This document shows positions 27,368-37,874 of a stretch of DNA of 64,000 nucleotides, in pieces. Location: assembly GCF_026191725.2 (NCBI RefSeq), contig NZ_CP120863.1, forward strand, positions 5,806,789 to 5,870,788. Direction: 5' to 3'. The stretch's first letter is position 1. Every line of letters begins with the position of its first letter. The notes under the pieces are model-generated. The model was not told the DNA's origin. It worked only from the letters and a program-made list of their open reading frames with translations, and did no database searches. Origin of the DNA: Roseibium porphyridii (GTDB taxonomy: Bacteria; Pseudomonadota; Alphaproteobacteria; Rhizobiales; Stappiaceae). Made by a program: the position numbers and the translations under genes.

Positions 27368-30097
27368 TCAGAGCGTGCGTGCGATCTGCTCAACCCGGAA
27401 ACATTCGATAACATCGCCCGGACGCATGTCCTGATACTTGACGAAGTTCATGCCGCATTCCTGACCGGACTCGACCGATTTGACCTCATCCTTGAAGCGC
27501 TTGAGCGTGCCCAATTCGCCTTCGTGGATAACCACATCGTCGCGGATGAGACGGACATTTGCGCCACGCTCGACCACGCCTTCGGTAACCAGACAGCCCG
27601 CAACCTTGCCAACCTTGGAGATGTGGAAGATTTCCTTGATCTCCGCATTGCCGAGGAACGTCTCGCGGCGCTCCGGCGACAAGAGACCGGACATGGCAGC
27701 CTTGATGTCATCGACTAGGTCATAGATCACATTGTAGTAACGGATCTCGATGCCATCGCGCGAGGCAGCTTCGCGAGCCTGCTTGTTGGCACGTACATTG
27801 AAGCCAATGATGGGAGCCTTGGATGCCGCTGCCAGCGTGATGTCGCTTTCGGTGATGCCACCGACGCCTGACAGAAGAATCCTTGCACCAACTTCATCAG
27901 TGCCCAGCTCGTTGAGCGCATGAACAATCGCCTCGGCAGAACCCTGAACGTCCGCCTTGAGAACCAGCGGGAATTCCTTCTTGCCGGTGTTCTGTGCACT
28001 CATCATCATCTGTTCGAGCGAGCCGCGAGCAGCGGACGCAACCACAGAGGCTTTTTCACGAATCTGACGCTGACGATAGTCAGTGATTTCGCGAGCACGG
28101 GCTTCGTTTTCGACAACAGCAACCATGTCACCAGCAGCCGGCGTGCCCTGGAAACCCAGAACTTCCACCGGTTTGGCGGGGCCTGCTTCCTTTACCTGCT
28201 TGCCATTCTCGTCGAGCATCGCACGGACCCGGCCCCATTCGGCACCAGCCACAAGGATGTCACCGGGTTTGAGTGTACCCTTCTGAACCAGAACGGTTGC
28301 AACCGGTCCACGGCCACGATCGAGCTGCGCTTCGATAACAATGCCTTCAGCAGTACGATCCGGATTGGCCTGCAATTCCAGGACTTCCGACTGCAGCAGG
28401 ATCATTTCAAGCAGCTTGTCGAGGTTGGTCCCGTTGAGCGCAGAAACTTCGACATCGATCACGTCACCGCCCATGGATTCGGTCACCAGCTCTTCACTCA
28501 AAAGCTCGGTACGAACCCGGTTCGGATCAGCGCCCTCCTTGTCGATCTTGTTGATCGCGATGATGATAGGCGCGTCTGCGGCCTTGGCGTGCGCAATCGC
28601 TTCCTTGGTCTGCGGCATGACACCGTCGTCGGCGGCCACAACCAGGATCACGATATCCGTCGACTTCGCACCGCGGGCACGCATCTGCGAGAACGCAGCG
28701 TGACCAGGCGTATCGATGAACGTGATCTTCTGACCATCCTGATCGACCTGGTAAGCGCCGATATGCTGGGTGATACCCCCTGCTTCCCCGGTAACGACCT
28801 TGGACTTGCGGATGGCATCAAGCAGCGACGTCTTACCGTGGTCAACGTGGCCCATGATGGTGACAACCGGTGGGCGCTGCTGAAGCGTTGCCGCATCGTC
28901 TTCCTGGGTGAACAGGCCTTCTTCCACGTCGGCTTCTGACACACGCTTGACCGTGTGGCCCATTTCCTCGGCGATCAGTTCAGCCGTGTCAGCATCGATC
29001 ACATCGTTGATCTTCAGCATCTGGCCCTGCTTCATCAGAAGCTTGATCACATCCACTGCACGCTCAGCCATACGGTTGGCAAGTTCCTGGATGGTGATGG
29101 CTTCCGGCAAAGTGACTTCCCGCGAGATCTTCTCGCGAACCACCTGCTGCTGGCCACGCTTCGCCTTTTCCTGGCGGCGGCGCATCGATGCCAGCGAACG
29201 TGCCCGCTGTCCATCGTCACCTCCTGTTGCCGCAGAAATCGTGAGCTTGGACCGGCGGCGGTCTTCACCAGCACGCGGACGCGTCGTCGGTGTCGGAGCC
29301 TGCTTGGGTCGCTTGACTGCACGAAGACCCTTGTTGTTGTTCCGGCTGTCGTCTTCGCTTGCCTCACGGGCAGGCTTGGGACGTGCCGCAGGGGCTTCTT
29401 TGCGCTTGCCCATGTCATCAAGGCTTGGCGGTCTGCCGCCATCGGCATGCGACGGCTTGCGACCGGCAGGTTTTCTTGCCTGGGCGGGCGCTTCACTTGC
29501 CGGAGCAGCAGCCGCTTCGGGCTTGGCTTCTTCGACTGCAGGCGCTTCCTTGGCCTTTTCAGCGGCCACACGGGCGGCTTCCGCCTCCTGCTTGGCACGC
29601 TCTTCAGCTTCGGCGCTTGCACGCGCTTCTTCTTCCGCCTGACGCTTGGCGGCTTCTGCAGCCCTGCGTTTTTCGTCTTCCTCGCGCCGAATGCGGTCTT
29701 CCTCGTCGCGCACCTTCGCCATCTGGAGAGCCGCTGCACGTGCAGCTGCTTCTTCCTTGGTCAAGGTCCGCAGAACGTTGCCGTTGCCTTTCTGGCGCTG
29801 ACCGGACGCAGAGCGCCGGGCCTGCTTTGCTGCCTGAGGATCAGGCTGCTGCGGCTTGCGTGGCTCTTCACCCGATTTCTCAAGGCGTTGCGTTGCCGGT
29901 GCCGGAGCTTCCGGCTTAGGCTCCTGGCCTGGGATCACAACACGACGCTTTTTCTTTTCCACGACGACGGCTTTGGACCGGCCATGCGAAAAGGACTGCC
30001 GAACAGTTCCCTGGTCGCCACCCCCGCGCTTGAGGCCAAGCGTCTTGCCACGCTCAACGCTGATTGTCTTGTCGCCTGGATTCTTCGTATCGCTCAT
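27368..30097 (-). CDS. infB: Translation initiation factor IF-2
   Basis: 909 residues. IF-2 is the GTPase that places fMet-tRNA on the 30S subunit. A long charged Ala/Lys/Glu-rich N-terminal region (~1-300) has low complexity and coiled-coil character. An IF2_N module follows, then the G domain with [12 protein letters not shown] (~417), DTPGHAAF and NKIDK, then domains II-IV ending [11 protein letters not shown] 30097 is chosen with AAGG five bases upstream. It directly follows the YlxR-L7Ae gene in the nusA operon. Confidence 0.96.
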   Translation of the reverse strand: MSDTKNPGDKTISVERGKTLGLKRGGGDQGTVRQSFSHGRSKAVVVEKKKRRVVIPGQEPKPEAPAPATQRLEKSGEEPRKPQQPDPQAAKQARRSASGQRQKGNGNVLRTLTKEEAAARAAALQMAKVRDEEDRIRREEDEKRRAAEAAKRQAEEEARASAEAEERAKQEAEAARVAAEKAKEAPAVEEAKPEAAAAPASEAPAQARKPAGRKPSHADGGRPPSLDDMGKRKEAPAARPKPAREASEDDSRNNNKGLRAVKRPKQAPTPTTRPRAGEDRRRSKLTISAATGGDDGQRARSLASMRRRQEKAKRGQQQVVREKISREVTLPEAITIQELANRMAERAVDVIKLLMKQGQMLKINDVIDADTAELIAEEMGHTVKRVSEADVEEGLFTQEDDAATLQQRPPVVTIMGHVDHGKTSLLDAIRKSKVVTGEAGGITQHIGAYQVDQDGQKITFIDTPGHAAFSQMRARGAKSTDIVILVVAADDGVMPQTKEAIAHAKAADAPIIIAINKIDKEGADPNRVRTELLSEELVTESMGGDVIDVEVSALNGTNLDKLLEMILLQSEVLELQANPDRTAEGIVIEAQLDRGRGPVATVLVQKGTLKPGDILVAGAEWGRVRAMLDENGKQVKEAGPAKPVEVLGFQGTPAAGDMVAVVENEARAREITDYRQRQIREKASVVASAARGSLEQMMMSAQNTGKKEFPLVLKADVQGSAEAIVHALNELGTDEVGARILLSGVGGITESDITLAAASKAPIIGFNVRANKQAREAASRDGIEIRYYNVIYDLVDDIKAAMSGLLSPERRETFLGNAEIKEIFHISKVGKVAGCLVTEGVVERGANVRLIRDDVVIHEGELGTLKRFKDEVKSVESGQECGMNFVKYQDMRPGDVIECFRVEQIARTL

Positions 30098-30126
30098 ATT
30101 GCCTTCAGTCCTGCGCAACTGCCCTG

Positions 30127-30762
30127 TCAAGCGTTGCTCGTTTCGCTGCCAACCGCGGTTGGTGCTCGAAAACTCTCCAATTCGCGCACCCGCGCCAAGA
30201 AGTTTTCGCTCGCCTGCCCGTCAAGCAGTGCAGCATGTATCACATTTGACCGGCCCAATGCCAAATCCAATTGGTCCGAATCGAACAAACGGACGATTTG
30301 GCATCCGTTTGCAAGTTCCTCTTGGCCGGCAGCCACTGCTGCCAGCTTCCGCACCCCGTCATCTGCAGCGTCCGAGGCGTGGATAAGCCCTATGACGGGA
30401 TCCCGCCGCAGAGCCGCTTCAACCTTTGCAAATCCGGTCACCAGTTCACCGGCCTTGCGAGCCATGGACAATGCCTGCAACGCAGATCGTTCCATGAGCC
30501 CATCAACAAGATCCGCCAGTCCCGGTTCGACACGGGCTTCACCTTTAAACCCCCTGCCGAAAACCTTCTTCCGGTCTTTTTCGGCAACGGCAACAATTTC
30601 GTTCGAAGCCGTTACCCAAACACCACGCCCGGGAAGCACCCGCTTCAGATCCGGTACAACCCGGCCACCGGGATCAAGCACGAACCGGATCAGCGAGCTG
30701 ATCGGCTGAACCTCCCGGGTGACGGCGCATTGCCGTTCGGTCGGCTCATTCTTCCTGGGCAC
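30127..30762 (-). CDS. YlxR (DUF448)-L7Ae-like RNA-binding fusion protein
   Basis: 211 residues. The N-terminal ~90 are a YlxR domain ([32 protein letters not shown]); the rest is an L7Ae/YlxQ-like domain ([23 protein letters not shown]). The fusion between nusA and infB is the standard arrangement in alphaproteobacteria. YlxR homologues bind RNase P RNA or act as RNA-binding regulators (RnpM in Firmicutes); the role here is not known. The usual YlxR cysteine pair is reduced to one cysteine. Confidence 0.9.
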   Translation of the reverse strand: MPRKNEPTERQCAVTREVQPISSLIRFVLDPGGRVVPDLKRVLPGRGVWVTASNEIVAVAEKDRKKVFGRGFKGEARVEPGLADLVDGLMERSALQALSMARKAGELVTGFAKVEAALRRDPVIGLIHASDAADDGVRKLAAVAAGQEELANGCQIVRLFDSDQLDLALGRSNVIHAALLDGQASENFLARVRELESFRAPTAVGSETSNA

Positions 30763-30918
30763 CTTGCCACTCCTTCAGGGCCACTCCTTCAGGTCGGCCA
30801 TGTTTTCGGTCTTTACAAAACCGTTCAGATCGACCCGTCCACATCTTCACCGGAGCTGGAGCGATGCAGAAGCGGTCCGTTGACCACAAGCAACTCCGTC
30901 CGAGCCTGTCCCTTAGCC

Positions 30919-32574
30919 TTACCCGTTCAGGATCGCACCGGCCGGGGCTTCTTCTGCCGGCACTTCAACAGCTTCGACAACTTCTTCTTCGACTTCTTCG
31001 GCTTCGGCTGCCTGTGCCGCAAGCTCTTCTTCAGTGATCCAGCCTGCCGCGAGACGAGCGGACATCACCATGTTTTCTGCATCGGCGCGAGAGACGTCGA
31101 AGTCGGAAAGGGCACCTTCGAAACGCTTGGTCTCACCATCCTTGCGTTCGGTCCAACCAACCAGGTCGTCAGCAGCACAGCCTGCAAAGTCCTCGATGGT
31201 CTTGATATCGTCCTTACCGAGAGCCACCAGCATAGCTGTTGTCAGGCCATCAATCGAGCGCAACTCATCAGAAACACCAAGCGCAATACGTTCTTCGTCC
31301 TGCTTGGCTTCCAGTTCGCCGAGATAATCACGGGCACGCGCCTGAATTTCAACGGCGGTATCGTCGTCGAAGCCTTCGATCATGGAAATTTCTTCAATTT
31401 CCACATAGGCGACTTCTTCAACCGACGTAAAGCCTTCAGTTGCAAGCAGCTGACCGACCATCTCATCAACATTGAGCGCTTCCATAAACAGCTGTGAGCG
31501 TTCCAGGAATTCTTTCTGACGACGGTCGCTTTCTTCCTGCTCCGTCATGATGTCGATGGCCCAACCGGTCAGTTGAGATGCAAGCCGCACGTTTTGGCCA
31601 CGGCGACCGATCGCAAGAGACAATTGGTCATCAGGGACCACAACTTCAATGCGTTCGGCGTCTTCATCGAGAACAACTTTCGCAACTTCAGCAGGCTGAA
31701 GAGCGTTGACGATGAATGTCGCCGCTTCATCATTCCACGGAATGATGTCAATTTTTTCGCCTTGCAACTCGCCGACAACCGCTTGCACGCGACTGCCGCG
31801 CATGCCGACGCAGGCGCCGACCGGGTCAATGGACGAATCCTTGGAAATCACGGCAATCTTCGCACGGGACCCGGGATCGCGCGCAACGGACTTGATTTCG
31901 ATCACTCCGTCATAGATTTCCGGTACTTCCTGTGCAAACAGCTTTGCCATGAACTGCGGATGCGTGCGCGACAGGAAAATCTGCGGCCCGCGCTGCTCGC
32001 GGCGAACGTCATAGATAAACGCGCGAATGCGGTCACCAGTGCGGAAGATTTCACGCGGGATCAGCTCGTCACGACGAACAATGCCTTCGCCACGTCCCAG
32101 ATCCACAATAACGTTGCCGTATTCCGCCCGTTTGACGACCCCGTTGATGACTTCTCCAACGCGGTCCTTGAACTCGTCATACTGGCGGTCGCGCTCAGCT
32201 TCGCGAACCTTCTGAACAATTACCTGTTTGGCGGACTGGGCTGCGATCCGGCCGAAATCAAGCGGCGGCAACGGCTCGGCAATAAAATCGCCGAGATTTG
32301 CTTCCGGGTTTCTGGCCTGTGCATCGGTTAGCGCAATCTCGGTGGAGACGTTTTCAACCGCCTCAACAACCTGCAGAAGACGCTGCAAACGGATTTCGCC
32401 GGTCTTCGGATTGATCTCAGCCCGAACTTCCGTTTCAGTCCCGTAGCGCGAGCGTGCCGCCTTCTGAATTGCGTCTTCCATTGCGTTGATGACGATCATC
32501 CGGTCGATCGATTTTTCCCGAGCGACCGCGTCAGCAATTTGCAGCAGTTCCAGCCGGTTCGCGCTGATTGCCAT
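30919..32574 (-). CDS. nusA: Transcription termination/antitermination factor NusA
   Basis: 551 residues. NusA binds RNA polymerase, RNA and the nut/antitermination machinery. Order: N-terminal polymerase-binding domain (~1-130), S1 domain (GEVINGVVKRAEYGNVIVDLG, ~135), two KH domains (IDPVGACVGMRGSRVQAV; LSLAIGRRGQNVRLASQLTG), then two helical acidic repeats and an acidic Glu-rich tail. It lies 75 bases after rimP in the operon; 155 bp separate it from the YlxR gene and contain no gene. Confidence 0.96.
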   Translation of the reverse strand: MAISANRLELLQIADAVAREKSIDRMIVINAMEDAIQKAARSRYGTETEVRAEINPKTGEIRLQRLLQVVEAVENVSTEIALTDAQARNPEANLGDFIAEPLPPLDFGRIAAQSAKQVIVQKVREAERDRQYDEFKDRVGEVINGVVKRAEYGNVIVDLGRGEGIVRRDELIPREIFRTGDRIRAFIYDVRREQRGPQIFLSRTHPQFMAKLFAQEVPEIYDGVIEIKSVARDPGSRAKIAVISKDSSIDPVGACVGMRGSRVQAVVGELQGEKIDIIPWNDEAATFIVNALQPAEVAKVVLDEDAERIEVVVPDDQLSLAIGRRGQNVRLASQLTGWAIDIMTEQEESDRRQKEFLERSQLFMEALNVDEMVGQLLATEGFTSVEEVAYVEIEEISMIEGFDDDTAVEIQARARDYLGELEAKQDEERIALGVSDELRSIDGLTTAMLVALGKDDIKTIEDFAGCAADDLVGWTERKDGETKRFEGALSDFDVSRADAENMVMSARLAAGWITEEELAAQAAEAEEVEEEVVEAVEVPAEEAPAGAILNG

Positions 32575-32649
32575 TTTTCACTCCTCTTGCGCCAGGGTAG
32601 GTCCTGTCTCGTATCCGGCGCGTTTGTCTTTGGCCTCTGAGCATTCGGC

Positions 32650-33243
32650 TCAGCTGGGCGTGTTGTCCTGTGCCAGCTCTTCAGTCTGGTTCCGGGCGGC
32701 CAATGCCGCCTTTTCCGCTTGCAGAGCAGCTGTAATCAAATCGTCGGTGAGCACCAGTTTCGCTTCGCCAATATCTTCAAGCGGCAGATCAACGGTATCC
32801 TTTTCGCCATCGGCCGCATCGGGCAAACGGATCTGAGCCGCGCCGTCCTGCGCGCCCAAGAGCAGTCCGCGGAACCGCTTGCGGCCTTCCTGCATGACTG
32901 TCATTTCGATTTTGAGTTCGTGTCCCGCCCAACGGTTGAAGTCTTCCGCCCGCACCAGGGGTCGGTCGATGCCCGGAGAGGAAACTTCAAGGTGATAGGC
33001 CCGGTTGATTGGATCCTCAACATCAAGCGCCGGCGAAACAGCGCGGCTGATGGTTTCGCAATCTTCGACCGTCATGGTGCCGTCTGGGCGCTCTGCCATG
33101 ATCTGCAATGTGCAGCCATTGGCGGCGCTGATCTTGGTGCGCACCAGACGATAGCCGAGGTCTTCAATGACCGGCTCAACAATTGCGGCAACACGAGCAT
33201 CCAGGCCCTGTTCCGTTACAATTCTCGGTTCGTGTGTGCTCAC
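32650..33243 (-). CDS. rimP: Ribosome maturation factor RimP
   Basis: 197 residues with the two RimP domains: an N-terminal alpha/beta domain ([54 protein letters not shown]) and a C-terminal SH3-like domain. RimP assists 30S assembly and heads the nusA-infB operon. The GTG at 33243 is chosen because AAGGAG lies exactly six bases upstream; in-frame ATGs at 33282 and 33291 would swallow that site. Confidence 0.93.
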   Translation of the reverse strand: MSTHEPRIVTEQGLDARVAAIVEPVIEDLGYRLVRTKISAANGCTLQIMAERPDGTMTVEDCETISRAVSPALDVEDPINRAYHLEVSSPGIDRPLVRAEDFNRWAGHELKIEMTVMQEGRKRFRGLLLGAQDGAAQIRLPDAADGEKDTVDLPLEDIGEAKLVLTDDLITAALQAEKAALAARNQTEELAQDNTPS

Positions 33244-33354
33244 ACTTGGCTCCTTAAGAAGCAGTTGCCTGCTTTTGAGCATCAGATGCACCTGATCGTC
33301 GATTTACATAGGGCAATCCTGCTCGAATTCGTTGGTTTCCGGCGCTAGTTAAGC

Positions 33355-33387
33355 AAAAAAGAGCGGGTCCCCGGCGGGCCCACTCTC
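33355..33387 (-). terminator. Rho-independent terminator downstream of trmB
   Basis: Minus-strand stem GAGTGGG/CCCGCTC with an inner CCC/GGG extension (33361-33385), followed by six Ts (33360-33355). It separates the metK-trmB unit from the rimP operon. Confidence 0.88.
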
Positions 33388-33525
33388 AAAGTGCTCAGAT
33401 AAGCCGTTCGAGGTGAAACACCGGCTGTATAACGCCAAAGCCATTGTAAACGCAAGAGGCCCGACCAAATTCATCAAAGAAGTTGGAGCGACAAAGACTT
33501 TTGCGCTTTCAATGCAGTGAATGCG

Positions 33526-34212
33526 TCAGATCCTGCGAAAGGTCAGATACCTTCCGACACGGCCTTCGCGAATGGCCTTGTCCTCATAGCGTGTACCTGG
33601 CCAACCTTGCCAGGGTTGCTTCCAGTCGCTTGACGTTGCAGCCGTCCATTCAAACTTCGGATGGTCACGGCAATGCCGCAGCGTCCAGTCGATATAGGTA
33701 TCGATGTCGCTGGCAAACCGGAATTCTGCACCCCGCTTGAGAGCGCGGGCGTAGCGGTTCAGGTTCTGCTCATTGATGAAACGGCGTTTCCAGTGACGCA
33801 CCTTCGGCCATGGATCGGGATAAAGCTGGTAAGCAAGATCCAGCGAAGCGGGTGGCAACCAGTCGAGCACATTGACGGCGTCGTCATCATAGAGCTTCAC
33901 ATTTTTCAGCTTCTCGTCGACCACGGCAGCAACCGCCTTGGCCATACTGCCGACAAACGGCTCAATGCCTATGAAGCCTGTTTGCGGCTCCGTGCGTGCG
34001 CGATGAAGCAAATGCTCTCCACCACCAAATCCAACCTCGAGACAAATCCTGTCGATGTCGGCTTCGAAGAGGCTTTTGAGATCCTCGGGCGCCGGACCGG
34101 TCAAATCAACAGTCAGTCGTGGCAGTTCCCGGGCCATGAGGTCTTCACGACGCGGGCTGAGTGGCTTGCCTTTGCGCCGACCGAAAAAGGAGCCTTCGTA
34201 GCGTTCAGTCAT
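33526..34212 (-). CDS. trmB: tRNA (guanine-N7-)-methyltransferase
   Basis: 228 residues. TrmB makes m7G46 in the tRNA variable loop. The SAM-binding [14 protein letters not shown] (~52) and the family-specific [15 protein letters not shown] (~130) are intact, and the C-terminal [12 protein letters not shown] block is present. It follows metK by 69 bases that include a 7-bp GC hairpin (34229-34249) with no T-run, so cotranscription is likely. It ends before a strong terminator. Confidence 0.95.
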   Translation of the reverse strand: MTERYEGSFFGRRKGKPLSPRREDLMARELPRLTVDLTGPAPEDLKSLFEADIDRICLEVGFGGGEHLLHRARTEPQTGFIGIEPFVGSMAKAVAAVVDEKLKNVKLYDDDAVNVLDWLPPASLDLAYQLYPDPWPKVRHWKRRFINEQNLNRYARALKRGAEFRFASDIDTYIDWTLRHCRDHPKFEWTAATSSDWKQPWQGWPGTRYEDKAIREGRVGRYLTFRRI

Positions 34213-34281
34213 TCTGTTAAAACGCAGATCGCCGGCAGTTCACCGGCGACCTCCTTCTTTGCCTTGTCAGCTGGTCTGCGC

Positions 34282-35454
34282 TTATCCCGCGAGCGGGCGA
34301 AGCTGATCAACCAGATCTGTCTTTTCCCAAGTAAAGCCACCGTCAGCGTCCGGCTCGCGGCCAAAATGGCCATAAGCTGCGGTCCGCTCGTAAATCGGAT
34401 TGTTGAGCTTCAGGTGCTCCCGAATGCCGCGCGGGCTCAAACCCATCACATCACGAAGCGCTGCTTCCAGTTTCGCCTCATCGCAATTGCCCGTGCCGTG
34501 AAGATCGACATAGACCGACAGCGGATCGGAAACGCCGATCGCATAGGACAGCTGAATGGTGCAGCGATCTGCAAGATCAGCAGCGATGACGTTCTTGGCC
34601 AGGTAGCGCGCGGCATAGGCGGCGGAACGGTCAACCTTGGTTGGGTCCTTGCCGGAGAAAGCACCGCCACCATGTGGTGCAGCACCGCCATACGTGTCGA
34701 CGATAATCTTGCGGCCTGTCAAACCGGCGTCACCGTCCGGACCGCCGATTACAAAAGCGCCAGTCGGGTTCACGTGCCAAACCGTTTCGCCCGAAATCCA
34801 TCCATCCGGCAACGCCTGACGAATGTAAGGTTCAACAATCGCTTTCACATCTTCCGACGTCAGAGCCGGGTCGAGATGCTGCGTCGACAGAACGATTGAT
34901 GTTGCAGCAACAGGTTTGCCGTTTTCGTAGCGAACGGTGACCTGGCTTTTCGCGTCTGGTCCAAGTGCCGGCTCTTTGCCGGACTTGCGCGCGTCGGCAA
35001 GCAGCTGAAGGATCCTGTGCGAATAAAGGATTGGTGCAGGCATCAGCTCGGCAGTTTCACGGCAGGCATAACCGAACATGATGCCCTGGTCGCCGGCGCC
35101 CTCATCCTTGTTGCCGCCAGCATCCACACCTTGTGCGATATGAGCGGACTGAGCATGCAGGTGCACTGCGATGTCGCAGTTTTCCCAATGGAAGCCATCT
35201 TGCTCATAGCCGATGTCTTTAACCGCCATGCGGGCAAGATGCGCCAGATAGTCGCCGGTAATGCTTGCCGGGCCACGGGTCTCACCTGCGATCACGATCC
35301 GGTTCGTCGTGGCAAGCGTTTCACAGGCAACGCGTGCTTCCGGCATTTCTCTGAGGTAGGCATCGACGACGGCATCGGAGATGCGGTCGCATACTTTGTC
35401 CGGATGCCCTTCGGACACGGATTCAGATGTAAACAGGTAATTCTGACGTGCCAT
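34282..35454 (-). CDS. metK: S-adenosylmethionine synthetase
   Basis: 390 residues. MetK makes SAM from methionine and ATP; here it sits with a SAM-using enzyme, TrmB. The N terminus [30 protein letters not shown], the signature [12 protein letters not shown], and the P-loop-like [19 protein letters not shown] are all present. ATG 35454 is chosen with AAGGAC upstream; an earlier in-frame start would pass through the leader hairpin. A strong leader hairpin lies 33 bases upstream. Confidence 0.97.
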   Translation of the reverse strand: MARQNYLFTSESVSEGHPDKVCDRISDAVVDAYLREMPEARVACETLATTNRIVIAGETRGPASITGDYLAHLARMAVKDIGYEQDGFHWENCDIAVHLHAQSAHIAQGVDAGGNKDEGAGDQGIMFGYACRETAELMPAPILYSHRILQLLADARKSGKEPALGPDAKSQVTVRYENGKPVAATSIVLSTQHLDPALTSEDVKAIVEPYIRQALPDGWISGETVWHVNPTGAFVIGGPDGDAGLTGRKIIVDTYGGAAPHGGGAFSGKDPTKVDRSAAYAARYLAKNVIAADLADRCTIQLSYAIGVSDPLSVYVDLHGTGNCDEAKLEAALRDVMGLSPRGIREHLKLNNPIYERTAAYGHFGREPDADGGFTWEKTDLVDQLRPLAG

Positions 35455-35486
35455 TGGCGATCGTCCTTCTGGGAATGAATATGACT

Positions 35487-35512
35487 GAAGCGGCGAATGA
35501 CATCGCCGCTTC
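35487..35512 (-). promoter_or_regulatory. Hairpin in the metK leader
   Basis: A perfect 10-bp stem GAAGCGGCGA/TCGCCGCTTC with a 6-base loop, between the HTH gene and metK. There is no T-run, so it is not a standard terminator. A possible -35 (TTGACG, 35548-35543) 17 bp from GATTGA (35525-35520) would put the 5' end of the transcript at the base of this hairpin. It does not match the SAM-II or SAM/SAH riboswitch consensus that I know. Role unproven. Confidence 0.4.
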
Positions 35513-35566
35513 GAGTGCATCAATCTTAGAAGTTTTTCGCCACGTCAAGCTCGCGGTCGAATTTTG

Positions 35567-35971
35567 TTAGTCGTCACCGGCCAGTGAACGGACCAGATCG
35601 ACAATTCGACGACGCACTTTTGGGTCTTCAATCCTTACGAAGGCTTTGTTCAAAGACAGGCCTTCCGAGGACGACAGAAAGTCGACGACATAGGAAGTTG
35701 GCTGTGTTTCGCCAAAGCCTTCGGCCTCTTCAGGTGTTCCGGGAGCATCTTCGAAGAAGAAGGACACCGGCACTTTCAAAACTGTCGCAATATGCTGCAA
35801 CCGGCTTGCACCAATCCGGTTGGTACCTTTTTCGTATTTCTGAATCTGCTGGAAGGTGATGCCGAGGCTCTCACCCAGTTTTTCCTGACTCATACCCAGC
35901 ATCATCCGCCTGAGTCGAACTCGGCTTCCTACGTGAATATCAATCGGATTTGGAGACTTCTTACTGGGCAT
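35567..35971 (-). CDS. XRE-family helix-turn-helix regulator (PraR/SinR-like)
   Basis: 134 residues. The N terminus PNPIDIHVGSRVRLRR and the HTH (LGMSQEKLGESLGITFQQIQKYEKGTNRI, ~27-55) match the alphaproteobacterial regulator group that includes PraR, which represses quorum-sensing and attachment functions in rhizobia. The C-terminal half (FFFEDAPGTPEE... RIEDPKVRRRIVDLVRSL) is also typical. ATG 35971 is used. It lies between lnt and metK on the same strand, with its own AT-rich upstream region (about 36120-36180 on the genome). Confidence 0.88.
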   Translation of the reverse strand: MPSKKSPNPIDIHVGSRVRLRRMMLGMSQEKLGESLGITFQQIQKYEKGTNRIGASRLQHIATVLKVPVSFFFEDAPGTPEEAEGFGETQPTSYVVDFLSSSEGLSLNKAFVRIEDPKVRRRIVDLVRSLAGDD

Positions 35972-36163
35972 ATGCGTCACTCTTTCTTCTTCTCGCGGTG
36001 AATGTCCGCTCGTTTTCGTTTGCAACAGCTCCTCTCAAGTCCTCCCACAAGGTCCCAGAGGATCGAAGTTTGCCCGCAACTTTACACTGGTGCATGAAGC
36101 AGCCTTCAATCGGCTATTTCACGGTTGTATCACACTTCCTTCACTCAACTCAAACAATTTTTA

Positions 36164-37780
36164 TCAATCTATACGCGAGTCGCGGTTGTATTGTGAGATA
36201 CCCGCAAATACTACCAATGCGATTGAAATAATCAGCACGGGCAAGTCGCCAAATACCCCATAGAGAGTTTTGCCTAACCTCTGCGGAAGCTGCCCGTCTA
36301 TCACTCCCTTTTCGAAGATATCAAGCTTGCGAATGACTTCACCCTTGCCGTCAACAATGGCGGAAATCCCAGTGTTTGCGGCTCTAATCATCGGAAGCCC
36401 CGTTTCGATCGCCCGAAACCTTGCCTGAGCAAAATGTTGATAAGGCCCAGGAGTGTGACCAAACCAGGCATCATTGGTTACATTCAAGAGAAAATCGGGG
36501 CCGTCTTCAGCCCCTGAAACACTTCCCGGAAAGATTGCTTCATAGCAAATCAGAGGTAGAAACCTGGAACCCTGAGAAACACTGAGCGGTCGGCGTTGAT
36601 AACCCGGGCTGAACCCTCCCGGAAGTCCGGCAAGATTGGTAATGCCAAGACTTTCCAGAAAGGATCTGAAGGGAACGAACTCACCAAAGGGAACGAGCCT
36701 GACCTTATCGTAGATGCCCTTCACAGCCCCGTCCCCGTCGACGACATAAACGCTGTTGAAGTATTCTGTTCCCCGTGGTCCGGCCTCGGCGCGGACGGCG
36801 CCCAAAACAAGCTCGGTGTTGTCCGTGAGCACTTGCGCGATCCGGAACATTGCGCCCGGTTCCTGCGTCAGCAAAAAGGGTACCGCCGATTCCGGCCATA
36901 TCACGACGCGCTCCTGCCCAACGCGCGCATCGCCGCCGAGCGGTGCAGCAGTCATATCAAGAAATGTCCGGAAAATGAGATCTCTGAATTCGGGCTGCCA
37001 TTTGTCCTGCTGGTCAATAGACGGCTGCACGACGCGCACATCCAGGTCGGAGGCCTTGGTCTCAATCGTCTGAAGCCTGTATGTTCCGTAGCCGGCCATA
37101 ACAAACAGCATTGTCGCCGCAAGACCGACAACCGACATCCGTTGTCGCAACGGTTTGGTATCTGCAAGGACTGCTGGGGCGGAAAAGATGGCGACAATCA
37201 AAAACGTCAAACCATAAATTCCAATCACGCTCGCTGTCTGAGACAGTGTCAAAGACCCGGAAAATCCATATCCGAATGCATTCCAGGGGAACCCGGTCAG
37301 AACATGGCCCCGCAACCAATCTGCCAACGTCAGACACGCAGCAAGAAGCAGAATGCGCCGGAACCGGTCGCTCCAGAACAGCGCAGAAAGAGCTGTTCCG
37401 ATACCGGTGAAGAGCGCCAGACCGATCGGCATCGCCAGAACCGCAAAGGGCATCAGCCAGGCGAAACGCTCGGCTTCGACCAAAAACGCTGCCCCAATCC
37501 ACCAAAGACTAGCGAGAAAATAGCCGAAGCCGAAGAGCCAGCCCAAACCAAACCCGGTTCGGAAGCGCCTCAGGGACCCACCGGGAACCGTCTCCAAGGC
37601 ACCATCCAGAAGCCAGACCAGGCATGGGAATGTAACCAGCAGGACAATCGGCAGATTGTATGGAGGCAGCGCGAGAGCTGAAAGGGCTCCACAGGCAATG
37701 CACAACAGCCATCGCTGCCACCCCCACGCCAAAAGAAAATAATTGGGCAGGGCGGACAGCCGTTGAGACAACCAATGCAT
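36164..37780 (-). CDS. lnt: Apolipoprotein N-acyltransferase
   Basis: 538 residues. Lnt adds the third acyl chain to the N-terminal cysteine of lipoproteins in the inner membrane. About six N-terminal membrane helices are followed by a periplasmic carbon-nitrogen hydrolase domain with the catalytic triad: Glu in WPESAVPFL, Lys in IYDKVRLVPFGEFVP and Cys in LPLICYEAIFPG. A final C-terminal helix closes the protein. It lies downstream of corC in the usual alphaproteobacterial order ybeY-corC-lnt. Confidence 0.94.
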   Translation of the reverse strand: MHWLSQRLSALPNYFLLAWGWQRWLLCIACGALSALALPPYNLPIVLLVTFPCLVWLLDGALETVPGGSLRRFRTGFGLGWLFGFGYFLASLWWIGAAFLVEAERFAWLMPFAVLAMPIGLALFTGIGTALSALFWSDRFRRILLLAACLTLADWLRGHVLTGFPWNAFGYGFSGSLTLSQTASVIGIYGLTFLIVAIFSAPAVLADTKPLRQRMSVVGLAATMLFVMAGYGTYRLQTIETKASDLDVRVVQPSIDQQDKWQPEFRDLIFRTFLDMTAAPLGGDARVGQERVVIWPESAVPFLLTQEPGAMFRIAQVLTDNTELVLGAVRAEAGPRGTEYFNSVYVVDGDGAVKGIYDKVRLVPFGEFVPFRSFLESLGITNLAGLPGGFSPGYQRRPLSVSQGSRFLPLICYEAIFPGSVSGAEDGPDFLLNVTNDAWFGHTPGPYQHFAQARFRAIETGLPMIRAANTGISAIVDGKGEVIRKLDIFEKGVIDGQLPQRLGKTLYGVFGDLPVLIISIALVVFAGISQYNRDSRID

Positions 37781-37874
37781 CAGAAACCTATTCCCCTTTG
37801 AAGTGCATTGGAGCTTTGTCGGCTCCAGGCAGGAGGGTCAAGGGTTTATTGCCTGATATCGAAGCACTGACGCA

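Noticed and set aside
28955-30709. Long plus-strand frame (584 codons) opposite infB and the YlxR gene
   Set aside because: It mirrors the low-complexity Ala/Lys/Glu region of IF-2; no ribosome binding site or family match.
30271-31497. Plus-strand frame of 408 codons opposite YlxR and nusA
   Set aside because: Shadow of two certain genes on the other strand.
35455-35566. SAM riboswitch upstream of metK
   Set aside because: Only one simple hairpin is present; the pseudoknot elements of SAM-II or SAM/SAH classes are not visible by eye.
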